A stretch of DNA of 5,941 nt from NCBI GenBank assembly GCA_905236605.1, contig CAJORD010000050.1, forward strand, positions 1 to 5,941, given 5' to 3'. This document shows positions 1-5,941 of this stretch, piece after piece; the first letter of the stretch is position 1, and every line of letters begins with the position of its first letter. The position numbers and the translations under genes were made by a program. The notes beneath the pieces were generated by a model. It worked only from the letters and a program-made list of their open reading frames with translations, had not been told where the DNA came from and made no database searches. This stretch comes from an uncultured Synergistales bacterium (lineage in GTDB: Bacteria; Synergistota; Synergistia; Synergistales; Aminobacteriaceae).

Positions 1-905
1 TATTTGTCGTTGCCCATTCCAAGTTCTTTCATATAAGAGAGCTGTCGAAGTCCGTGGCGCGTTTCGATTCTTTCAACGAGCGCAGCGCGGTCTTGAGGTT
101 TCAGAGCGTAAACTAAATCTACGCAAGCCGTATCGATTGCGAGAATGTCAAGCGAAGCCAAGATTCCCACGTTCGGAGTTACGACGGGTTCGGCTTCAAC
201 GCCTTCGCAGTCGCAAGAAACTGACATATTACGCATGACGTTTACAAACGCGATGTTCTTTCCAAAATGATCGACAGTCGCCTTTGAAGACTCTGCAATT
301 CGTTCCATAAGTTCTTCGTAGGCTATGTCCCATTGATTAGACTGGCCCGGTGTCGTGTGGATCATGGCCTTCCCGATTCGTCCATCAGCGCAGCCGATCC
401 CGATGTTCTTGTTTGAACCGCCGAATCCGCCCATAACGTGTCCTTTGAAGTGCGTGAGCACGAGCAGCGAATCATAATTAAGCATGTTCACGCCGACGGA
501 CATTTCTTTGAACCAGTTCCCGCCCTTCACGGGTAACAAAGCCGTGCCGTGTTCGTCCATGATATCGACGTTTGCGAAATCCCAGCCGTTAATCTTGAGC
601 GTCTCGCGGTGTTGTTCGGTCGTGTATCTGTCGCCTTCGTAGTAAGAATTTGTTTCAACGATTTTCGCGCCGGGCAAATCTTTTTCAATTAAATTTTTTA
701 CCCAAGGTCGCGGGATTATGTTAGGGCCATGAGGTTCGCCGGTGTGAAGTTTGATTCCGACTTTGCCTGTGATGTGCTGATTAATTTTAGCGTAAACTTT
801 CCGAAGTCCTTCGGCTGATAAGTCGCGCGTGAAATAAACGATTGATTCATTTCCTGAACGCTTTTCATAAGGAATGTATTTATCTCCGTCTTTTCCCGGT
901 AACAT
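1..905 (-). CDS. DUF362 domain protein, ferredoxin-less form (3' end cut by window edge)
   Basis: The minus strand is open from an ATG at 905-903 to the window edge, giving 301 codons plus two bases (TA), so the C-terminus is missing or the stop lies exactly at the edge. The start is supported by a GGAGG at 916-920, ten bases upstream. The protein resembles the DUF362 family ('uncharacterised Fe-S centre protein'). Visible landmarks are KVGIKLHTGEPHG near residues 48-60, a glycine-rich GHVMGGFGGSNKNIGIGC ending at Cys172, GKAMIHT just after, the Cys231-Asp-Cys233 pair, and the segment NVGILASLDILAIDTACVDL containing Cys261. Many relatives carry two CxxCxxCxxxC ferredoxin clusters between the GKAM..H segment and the CDC motif. 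Here that insert is absent and the chain passes directly to a helical stretch (QWDIAYEELMERI). No signal peptide or membrane segment is seen, so it is probably cytoplasmic. The biochemical role of the family is not established and I assign none. It lies 47 bases downstream of a tRNA-Arg gene in the same direction and may share its transcript. Confidence 0.85.
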   Translation of the reverse strand, partial: MLPGKDGDKYIPYEKRSGNESIVYFTRDLSAEGLRKVYAKINQHITGKVGIKLHTGEPHGPNIIPRPWVKNLIEKDLPGAKIVETNSYYEGDRYTTEQHRETLKINGWDFANVDIMDEHGTALLPVKGGNWFKEMSVGVNMLNYDSLLVLTHFKGHVMGGFGGSNKNIGIGCADGRIGKAMIHTTPGQSNQWDIAYEELMERIAESSKATVDHFGKNIAFVNVMRNMSVSCDCEGVEAEPVVTPNVGILASLDILAIDTACVDLVYALKPQDRAALVERIETRHGLRQLSYMKELGMGNDK

Positions 906-915
906 AAAAAGAAAA

Positions 916-920
916 CCTCC
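916..920 (-). promoter_or_regulatory. Shine-Dalgarno sequence of the DUF362 gene
   Basis: On the minus strand the sequence reads GGAGG, then ten T-rich bases, then ATG at 905-903. This is a strong match to the anti-Shine-Dalgarno sequence and fixes the start. It contrasts with ttcA and mutS in this window, which have no comparable site. Confidence 0.75.
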
Positions 921-952
921 AGAATAAAAATTACAAATTAAATTTATAGGAG

Positions 953-1028
953 TGGTGCGCTTAAGGAGAGTCGAACTCCTGACCTACGGCTCCGGAGGCC
1001 GTCGCTCTATCCACTGAGCTACAAGCGC
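953..1028 (-). tRNA. tRNA-Arg, anticodon CCG
   Basis: The minus strand folds into a complete 76-nt cloverleaf. The acceptor stem is GCGCTTG paired with TAAGCGC, with one G-U pair at the base. Then come TA, a D stem GCTC/GAGC with loop AGTGGATA, an anticodon stem ACGGC/GCCGT with loop CTCCGGA, a five-base variable loop AGGTC, a T stem AGGAG/CTCCT with loop TTCGACT, discriminator A73 and an encoded CCA at 955-953. The anticodon CCG lies at 995-993 and reads the arginine codon CGG. A20 in the D loop and C35 are known arginine identity elements. C32 (position 997) is the base that TtcA thiolates in enterobacterial tRNA-Arg(CCG), and G37 is the usual m1G site. It is transcribed away from ttcA and lies just upstream of the DUF362 gene. 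No convincing terminator separates it from that gene. Confidence 0.97.
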
Positions 1029-1048
1029 ATATTTAAGAATTTTTTTGA

Positions 1049-1057
1049 ATTATATCA
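1049..1057 (-). promoter_or_regulatory. Extended -10 promoter element for tRNA-Arg
   Basis: The minus strand reads TGATATAAT, an exact match to the TGnTATAAT extended -10 element. It would start transcription near 1042, about 13 bases before the mature tRNA 5' end at 1028. No good -35 hexamer lies 16-18 bases upstream; the 17-base position reads GCGCTA. Extended -10 promoters often do not need one. The position fits a short tRNA 5' leader removed by RNase P. Confidence 0.5.
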
Positions 1058-1066
1058 CGCTGATAT
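1052..1066. promoter_or_regulatory. 15-base inverted repeat, candidate operator
   Basis: The sequence ATATCA-CGC-TGATAT is a perfect six-base inverted repeat around a three-base centre. Its left arm overlaps the extended -10 of the tRNA promoter, and its centre lies where the -35 of the ttcA promoter would be. A protein bound here could block both divergent promoters. A smaller palindrome, TAGCGCTA, lies at 1072-1079 and overlaps the ttcA -10. In AT-rich intergenic DNA a repeat of this size can arise by chance, so the operator role is inference. Confidence 0.35.
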
Positions 1067-1077
1067 TTGCCTAGCGC

Positions 1078-1083
1078 TATAAT
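1078..1083 (+). promoter_or_regulatory. -10 element for the ttcA-mutS operon
   Basis: A perfect TATAAT hexamer lies 11 bases before the ttcA ATG. Transcription would begin about 1089-1091, leaving only about 4-6 bases of 5' UTR. The -35 region at the usual distance (1055-1060, TCACGC) is poor and there is no TG extension, so the promoter may be weak or activator-dependent. An upstream start is alternatively possible but would have to pass through the tRNA promoter region. Confidence 0.4.
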
Positions 1084-1094
1084 AAAAATAAAAA

Positions 1095-1832
1095 ATGAAC
1101 ACACAAAATTTTAATTTACCTTTATGTAACTCATTAAGAAGAAAAATCGGCCGCGCTCTTGCTCAATGGAAGATGATTAAAGAGGGCGATAAAGTTCTTG
1201 TTGGACTTTCCGGCGGCAAAGACAGTTTAGTTTTGCTTCACGCTCTTAACGATTTTGCACGCCGAAGCCCGGTGAAATTTTCTTTTGCGGCTTTGAGCGT
1301 CAAAATCACGGGATTAGATACAGAAATTTTAAAATCTTACTGCGACATTAAAAATATAAATTATTATGTCGTTGAGCAGCCGATAATCGAAATTATAAAA
1401 TCAAGAAATGAAAAATCGCCGTGTTCGTTCTGTGCAAACATGCGACGCGGGATTATAAGTTCATGGGCAGCGCAAAACGGTTTTAATAAAATTGCTCTCG
1501 GCCATTCTCTTGACGACGCTGTAGAAACTTTCTTCATGAACCTCTTGCACGCGGGCCGCGCAAAAAGTTTTCAGCCCGTTGCCTACATGTCTCGAACTAA
1601 TATAACCGTCATTCGCCCTTTAGTCTTATCGACCGAAGCCGCGATTATCGACGAGGCCAAGCGCTTAGAACTCCCAGTTATAAAAAGTCCTTGTCCTTTC
1701 GCGGGTCATACGGAGCGGCAACGAACTCGCGATTTCATTTCAGAATTAAAAAAACAAATTCCCGATCTTTATTCAAAAGTTATAAACGCGCTTGAAAATT
1801 TGTCAGATTCAGAAAGCTGGAAAAATTCATGA
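1095..1832 (+). CDS. ttcA: TtcA-family tRNA 2-thiocytidine biosynthesis protein
   Basis: This 245-residue protein is a PP-loop ATPase of the TtcA family, which adenylates C32 of certain tRNAs and replaces its oxygen with sulfur in the cytoplasm, using a [4Fe-4S] cluster. The PP-loop SGGKDS is at residues 39-44, preceded by the family-typical LRRKIGRAL..WKMIKEGD (14-32). The cluster-ligand pair CSFC is at 110-113, followed by MRRG. ALGHSLDDAVET at 134-145 is the conserved GH..DD segment. The third cysteine is Cys200 in SPCPFAGHTERQRTRDF. Enterobacterial TtcA is longer and has a CxxC at that last site; this short form with CPxxGHT looks like the version seen in anaerobes. No Shine-Dalgarno precedes the ATG at 1095, only an A-rich leader, yet no later in-frame start precedes the conserved region. 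Its last four bases overlap mutS, so the two genes are probably co-transcribed. The neighbouring divergent tRNA-Arg(CCG) is a likely substrate. Related PP-loop thiolases (TtuA/Ncs6) are less likely, as their zinc-finger cysteines are absent. Confidence 0.88.
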   Translation: MNTQNFNLPLCNSLRRKIGRALAQWKMIKEGDKVLVGLSGGKDSLVLLHALNDFARRSPVKFSFAALSVKITGLDTEILKSYCDIKNINYYVVEQPIIEIIKSRNEKSPCSFCANMRRGIISSWAAQNGFNKIALGHSLDDAVETFFMNLLHAGRAKSFQPVAYMSRTNITVIRPLVLSTEAAIIDEAKRLELPVIKSPCPFAGHTERQRTRDFISELKKQIPDLYSKVINALENLSDSESWKNS

Positions 1833-4408
1833 GCATTCCTTCAGATATAAAAATAACTCCTTGGCTCGAACAATATAAAAAATTCAAAGATGATTATCCC
1901 GACGCGATTTTATTATTTCGCATGGGAGATTTTTACGAAATGTTCTTTGATGACGCTCGAAAGGCTGCGGCTATTCTTGACATTGCGCTGACGGCTCGCG
2001 ACAGTGAAAAAAAAATTCCGATGGCCGGAATCCCTCACCATGCTTTGAATGTCTATCTCGGAAGATTGATAAAGGCCGGGTGCCGCGCGGCAATCTGTGA
2101 ACAAATTAGCGAACCTGACGCAAAAAAAGGAATAGTAGACCGCAAAGTCATTCGCGTTGTAACGCCTGGAACTTATGTTCCTGATGACGGCTTCACGGAT
2201 TCAGGTCATTTGGCGGCCGTGTGGGTTTTGAAAAACGAAATCGCTATGGCGTTGTTGTCTGTCGATACGGGGTTATTAGAGGCCGGAACTCTCAATGAAC
2301 GCGACGCGGCGGCAATGCTTACTGCGTTTGCCCCTGGTGAAGTTCTTTATCCGTCGAGCCAGAATATAAAAAATTTTCCCGGCTTTCTAAAATCTCTAAA
2401 CTTGGTCGGCGTTTCTGGAGAACTTTTTAAAATTTCAAACGCTGCCGGACGATTGAAAGCCGCTTTGAAGACGCGACGACTTGCCGGTTATGGCATTGAA
2501 GAGAGTGATCCTTGCGTAGGGCCTGCGTGGGCGGCACTTGATTATCTTTCGGCGACGCAGTTTAGCTCTTTGAATAACGTTTTGAAAATTTCGCCCTTGC
2601 GAGTAAAAGACCGAATGAGCCTCGATGCAGCCGCGCAACGAAATCTTGAATTAATCCCGGAAACTTCTCAAAGCGGAGTGTCATTATTATCTTCGATTGA
2701 TAAATGTCGAACGCCAATGGGCCGGAGGACTTTAAGAGAATGGATTTTGCGGCCGCTTATGGACGTCAAGGCAATCGCGCGACGACAGAACGCTATAAAA
2801 ATTTTAGTGAACGCTCGCAAGGAGTGCTTGCTGCTTCAGGATACCTTGGCGGGAACTCGCGACGTAGAGCGGGCGTTATCGCGGCTTGCACTTGGAACAG
2901 GGAATCCGATTGACCTAGGAGCAATTCGCGACACGCTGCGACTAATCCCGGACATAAAAAAAATTTCCGTCGGTGAACCTCTGAACACGATTATAAAAAC
3001 TCTTCCGGACTTGTCGGACTTGAATAATTATCTTGAAAGCGCGCTTGAAGAAAATCTTCCGCGATTTTTGGGAACGTCGCCCGTAATTCGTTCGAGCTTT
3101 AATGAACAGCTTGCAGAATGGCGGGATATGTCAACGCGCGGCGAGCAGTGGCTAAGTGCATATCTCGAACGTGAACGCGAAGCCACGAAGACACCAAAAT
3201 TAAAAACGGGATTTAATAGCGCGTTCGGATATTATCTCGAGGCCGGCAAAAATGGCTTGACGGTTCAGCCGGATTATTTCAAGCCGACGCAGACACTTGT
3301 AAACGCGAAGCGATTTACGACGCCGGAATTAAAAAATTTTGAAACGAAGATGCAAAATAGCGCGTCAGAAATTTCTCGAATCGAGAGCGCTTTATATGTC
3401 GAAGTCGTTAATAAAGTTCTCGAAAGCAGCGAACTGCTGCAACTTGTTGGGCGCTTGCTTGGGATTTTAGATTGCGCTTCTTCGTCGGCGTCGATAGCTC
3501 ATGAACGAAATTATCATTGTCCCGTCGTCGATGAGTCTGACATAATTGAAATTAAGAGTGGCCGGCACCCTGTTATCGAAGCTGAAGTTCAAGATTCTGT
3601 TTTTGTTCCAAACGACGTGAAATTAGATTCTGAAGGCCGCGTGATAATTCTGACGGGGCCGAACATGGCGGGAAAATCGACGTGGCTGCGAATGACGGCA
3701 CTTTTATCAATAATGGCGCAAGCGGGTTTGTGGATTCCTGCCGAGAGTGCAAGATTTGGAATTGTCGATCGAGTTTTCACGCGTATAGGCGCGCGCGATG
3801 ATTTAGTTCGGGGCAGCAGCACTTTCATGATCGAGATGCTAGAAACCGCGAATATTTTAAATAACGTAACGGACAAGAGCTTAATAATTTTGGACGAGAT
3901 TGGCCGCGGTACAGCGACGTGGGACGGAATGAGCATAGCGTGGGCAGTTCTTGAATTTTTGCAGGCGAGTTCAAAGGCGCGAGTTTTGTTTGCGACGCAT
4001 TGTCACGAACTCACGAGCCTTGAAGAAAAATTAAAAGGCGTGAAAAATTACAGCATGGCCGTTAGCGAGGGGGCGGAAGGAATTTTATTTTTGCATCAGG
4101 TTGTGAAGGGTCCGGCGGATCGTTCGTATGGAATCGAAGTAGCGAGGCTAGCAGGCTTGCCAGATTCAGTTTTGCGCCGTGCGTTTGAACTTTTAGAAAT
4201 TTTTGAGCACGAAGGCTTTGAAGTAAAAAAAATCTCCGCGCCATTGCCGCAAGTTGCTTTGAAGCGTCAAATTATGATGTTCACGCCTGAAGCCGACGGG
4301 ATAATTGAAGAAATTTCCGCGCTCGACACAAACAACATGACGCCGCTCGAAGCTCTTAATATTTTGAACAAGTTGCGCGCAAAATGTCAAAATGCGTTAA
4401 AAAATTAA
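1829..4408 (+). CDS. mutS: DNA mismatch repair protein MutS
   Basis: This complete 859-residue MutS1 has the usual family length. As a dimer it binds mispairs and small loops in newly replicated DNA and uses ATP to recruit MutL. The mismatch-reading Phe-X-Glu motif is F35-Y36-E37 within GDFYEMF. Connector, lever and clamp regions occupy roughly 125-560. The ATPase domain shows Walker A GPNMAGKST at 610-618, signature GSSTFMIEM at 662-670, Walker B LIILDEIGRGT with D689-E690, and ATHCHEL at 722-728. The dimerisation helix-turn-helix SYGIEVARLAGLP is at 766-778. QIMMF at 814-818 fits a beta-clamp-binding motif, and TPLEALNILNKL at 838-849 is the conserved C-terminal helix. All key residues are intact. 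The start ATG overlaps the ttcA stop (ATGA) and has only a weak GGAA upstream at 1819-1822, so translation is probably coupled to ttcA. mutL does not follow; a convergent oxidoreductase gene does. A run of nine A at 2007-2015 falls at codons 60-62. Confidence 0.98.
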   Translation: MSIPSDIKITPWLEQYKKFKDDYPDAILLFRMGDFYEMFFDDARKAAAILDIALTARDSEKKIPMAGIPHHALNVYLGRLIKAGCRAAICEQISEPDAKKGIVDRKVIRVVTPGTYVPDDGFTDSGHLAAVWVLKNEIAMALLSVDTGLLEAGTLNERDAAAMLTAFAPGEVLYPSSQNIKNFPGFLKSLNLVGVSGELFKISNAAGRLKAALKTRRLAGYGIEESDPCVGPAWAALDYLSATQFSSLNNVLKISPLRVKDRMSLDAAAQRNLELIPETSQSGVSLLSSIDKCRTPMGRRTLREWILRPLMDVKAIARRQNAIKILVNARKECLLLQDTLAGTRDVERALSRLALGTGNPIDLGAIRDTLRLIPDIKKISVGEPLNTIIKTLPDLSDLNNYLESALEENLPRFLGTSPVIRSSFNEQLAEWRDMSTRGEQWLSAYLEREREATKTPKLKTGFNSAFGYYLEAGKNGLTVQPDYFKPTQTLVNAKRFTTPELKNFETKMQNSASEISRIESALYVEVVNKVLESSELLQLVGRLLGILDCASSSASIAHERNYHCPVVDESDIIEIKSGRHPVIEAEVQDSVFVPNDVKLDSEGRVIILTGPNMAGKSTWLRMTALLSIMAQAGLWIPAESARFGIVDRVFTRIGARDDLVRGSSTFMIEMLETANILNNVTDKSLIILDEIGRGTATWDGMSIAWAVLEFLQASSKARVLFATHCHELTSLEEKLKGVKNYSMAVSEGAEGILFLHQVVKGPADRSYGIEVARLAGLPDSVLRRAFELLEIFEHEGFEVKKISAPLPQVALKRQIMMFTPEADGIIEEISALDTNNMTPLEALNILNKLRAKCQNALKN

Positions 4409-4424
4409 ATTTCGTGGTTACTTC

Positions 4425-5941
4425 CTAATTCCTATTTGCTTTTTCGTGATATTCTTGCTCGGTGTTGACGTTCCAGACGTTAGATTTTTCTTTCTTGCTG
4501 CTCAAAATATTTTTTACGGCCTCGAACGCTGTGCACATGGAGTGATCGATATTGTTGTATCTGTGCTGACCGTTTCGCCCGACGCAGAAAAGATTTTCGA
4601 TTGAGTCAAGATAATTTCGCAGCGCGTCAATTTGTTCGTAAGTGTCGAAATACGCCGGGTAAGCTTTCTTTACGCGTTCGACATGAAAATCTAAAACATC
4701 GTCGCGCGAATTTAACAGGCCGATTTTCAAACTCTCGTTAATGCCAAGCGCAGCAAAGTCCTCATCGGTCATTGACCACAAAGAATCGCTGCCAGCGGGG
4801 CTCCCGCCTTCGTTACAAAAATATTCGAGTCCGATCCACACAGTGTGATTTATATCGTTGACTAAATACGGCGACCAGTTATTAAAAACTTGAATACGAC
4901 CCATTTTTACATTTTTATCATGGACATAAATCCAATTATCGGGAATTATGTCGCCTATGGTTTTGATTTTAGTTTCGTTCTTTAATTTCAAAGACTTCGC
5001 TAAAATTCCAACGGTCATGTAATCGCGATAAGGAAGCCCGGAGGCAATTTTTGAAATTTCATTGGGAACATCGTTTAAGCCCGCAAACAAATTTTTCAGC
5101 GGCATTGATGAAATTACAAAATCACACTCTTCACAAAAAACTTCTCCGGCTTTCTGATAAAAAATTTGTGTGATAGCGTTTTCATTCTTTGTAAATTTAA
5201 TAACGCTTGCGTTCATGATGATTTCGCCGCCAAGTTTTTTAATCTCTTCAGCTGTAATTTCCCACAGTTGTCCTGGCCCTAATTTGGGATACTTGAAACT
5301 TTCTATTAAAGATGTTTCGACTTTGCGCGAATTTTTGTGAAAAATTTTTCCGAAGATGTCTTTGAAGATCGCGGTTATTGAAAGTCCTTTGACGCGCTGC
5401 GCTCCCCATTCCGGAGAAATTTCTGAAGGATGGCGTCCCCAAAGATTTTCGGTGTAATTCTCAAAGAACATTGAATACAATTTTTTACCAAATCTATTGA
5501 TATAAAAATCCTCAAGAGATTTCTCCGAACGCTTGAAAATTGCGCTCTTGACGTAACTGAAGCCTGCCCACAGTGTTGTAACAAACCCCATGTTTTTAAT
5601 CGTACTAAATTTTAACGAAACCGGGTAATCAAAAAATTTTTGGTTAAAAAATATTTGTGAAAGTCGATTTCGATTTAGCATTACGCGATCGGTTAAGTCT
5701 GGGTCAGGATTGCCGGCGACTATCTCGGAGCTTCGATTCAAAATTTTATCGTCATATGGCAAAGCACCCTGCGAGGGCATCATTTTTTCCCACCATTCGT
5801 TGACCTCGGGAACTTTTGAAAAAAATCTGTGCCCTCCCATGTCCATACGATTGCCTTTGTAATTTACAGTTTTTGAAATTCCGCCGATAGAATTGGATTC
5901 TTCAAAAATTTTTACGTCGTAATCGTTACTCTTGTTCAAGA
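4425..5941 (-). CDS. FAD-dependent oxidoreductase, HemY/UDP-galactopyranose-mutase-like (5' end cut by window edge)
   Basis: The minus-strand frame is open from the window edge to a TAG at 4427-4425 and codes for about 505 residues. A TTG at 5939-5937 could be read as a start, but the sequence there (NKSNDYDVKIFEESNSIGGIS) corresponds to the second beta strand of a FAD-binding Rossmann fold. The GxGxxG dinucleotide loop and true start, probably 20-30 residues, must therefore lie beyond the edge. Visible signatures are the acidic strand end KIFEES, the GG doublet, MDMGGHRFFSK, FFDYPVSLK, the YTENLWGRHPSEISPEWGAQ region, and the C-terminal VGRNGQHRYNNIDHSM that closes over FAD (about 4540-4590). 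This combination is typical of the COG1232-like flavoproteins often found in cell-envelope polysaccharide clusters. It is not a canonical protoporphyrinogen oxidase or Glf, so substrate and product are unknown. No membrane segment is seen. It converges on mutS with a 16-base gap; its promoter and any operon partners are outside the window. Confidence 0.85.
   Translation of the reverse strand, partial: LNKSNDYDVKIFEESNSIGGISKTVNYKGNRMDMGGHRFFSKVPEVNEWWEKMMPSQGALPYDDKILNRSSEIVAGNPDPDLTDRVMLNRNRLSQIFFNQKFFDYPVSLKFSTIKNMGFVTTLWAGFSYVKSAIFKRSEKSLEDFYINRFGKKLYSMFFENYTENLWGRHPSEISPEWGAQRVKGLSITAIFKDIFGKIFHKNSRKVETSLIESFKYPKLGPGQLWEITAEEIKKLGGEIIMNASVIKFTKNENAITQIFYQKAGEVFCEECDFVISSMPLKNLFAGLNDVPNEISKIASGLPYRDYMTVGILAKSLKLKNETKIKTIGDIIPDNWIYVHDKNVKMGRIQVFNNWSPYLVNDINHTVWIGLEYFCNEGGSPAGSDSLWSMTDEDFAALGINESLKIGLLNSRDDVLDFHVERVKKAYPAYFDTYEQIDALRNYLDSIENLFCVGRNGQHRYNNIDHSMCTAFEAVKNILSSKKEKSNVWNVNTEQEYHEKANRN

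Noticed and set aside
906..952. Possible terminator after the tRNA
   Set aside because: The only pairing is a short A/T stem (ATAAA with TTTAT) with no GC core and no proper T run after it, so it would not act as an intrinsic terminator.
1052..1066. Inverted repeat as a transcription terminator
   Set aside because: The stem is six mostly A-T pairs, lies upstream of both divergent genes, and is not followed by a T run in a sensible direction; a protein-binding site fits better.
2704..2913. 69-residue open frame on the plus strand
   Set aside because: It lies inside mutS in another frame, with composition explained by the mutS coding sequence.
3589..3936. 115-residue open frame on the minus strand
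   Set aside because: It lies fully inside the mutS ATPase domain, opposite the Walker A and B region, resembles no known protein and has no ribosome site; it is a shadow frame.
5937..5939. TTG as the start of the oxidoreductase
   Set aside because: Starting here would lack the GxGxxG FAD-binding loop that must precede the KIFEES strand; the frame stays open to the window edge, so this is an internal Leu codon.
1..5941. Mobile element, CRISPR array, defence island or prophage boundary at the tRNA
   Set aside because: No repeated unit of suitable length, no duplicated tRNA 3' end acting as an attachment site, and no integrase or transposase frame were seen; all genes look like stable chromosomal genes.

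Overview
The window is a compact, fully coding bacterial chromosomal segment. It holds two complete protein genes, two genes cut by the window edges, and one complete tRNA gene. No stretch over 100 bases lacks a gene, and there are no insertion sequences, CRISPR arrays, integrase genes or phage genes. Base composition is moderate, with AT-rich intergenic DNA and many AAA lysine codons. A DUF362 protein, a TtcA of the short CxxC + C 'CPxxGHT' type, MutS, and a tRNA gene with an encoded CCA end fit an anaerobic bacterium, for example a clostridia-like Bacillota or a Synergistota member. That placement is inference; no marker here fixes the phylum.

Layout. Positions 1-905 (minus) encode a DUF362-family protein that runs off the left edge. 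Positions 953-1028 (minus) are a tRNA-Arg with anticodon CCG, 47 bases upstream of the DUF362 gene and in the same direction. Positions 1029-1094 are a 66-base divergent promoter region. It has a consensus extended -10 facing the tRNA, a perfect TATAAT facing the other way, and a 15-base inverted repeat between and over them. Positions 1095-1832 (plus) encode a TtcA-family tRNA thiolase. Its stop codon overlaps the start of mutS (1829-4408, plus) in an ATGA arrangement. Positions 4425-5941 (minus) encode a FAD-dependent oxidoreductase of the HemY / UDP-galactopyranose-mutase-like type, missing its N-terminus at the right edge and convergent with mutS across 16 bases.

How the parts fit. TtcA and MutS form a two-gene, translationally coupled unit joining a tRNA-modification enzyme with the mismatch-repair sensor. 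The tRNA on the other side of the shared promoter region, tRNA-Arg(CCG), carries C32 and belongs to the isoacceptor class that TtcA 2-thiolates in enterobacteria. Enzyme and probable substrate are therefore transcribed divergently from overlapping promoters with an operator-like dyad between them. This is the most interesting point in the window. The other genes are ordinary housekeeping or envelope-type genes, and I see no evidence of a wholly new system.
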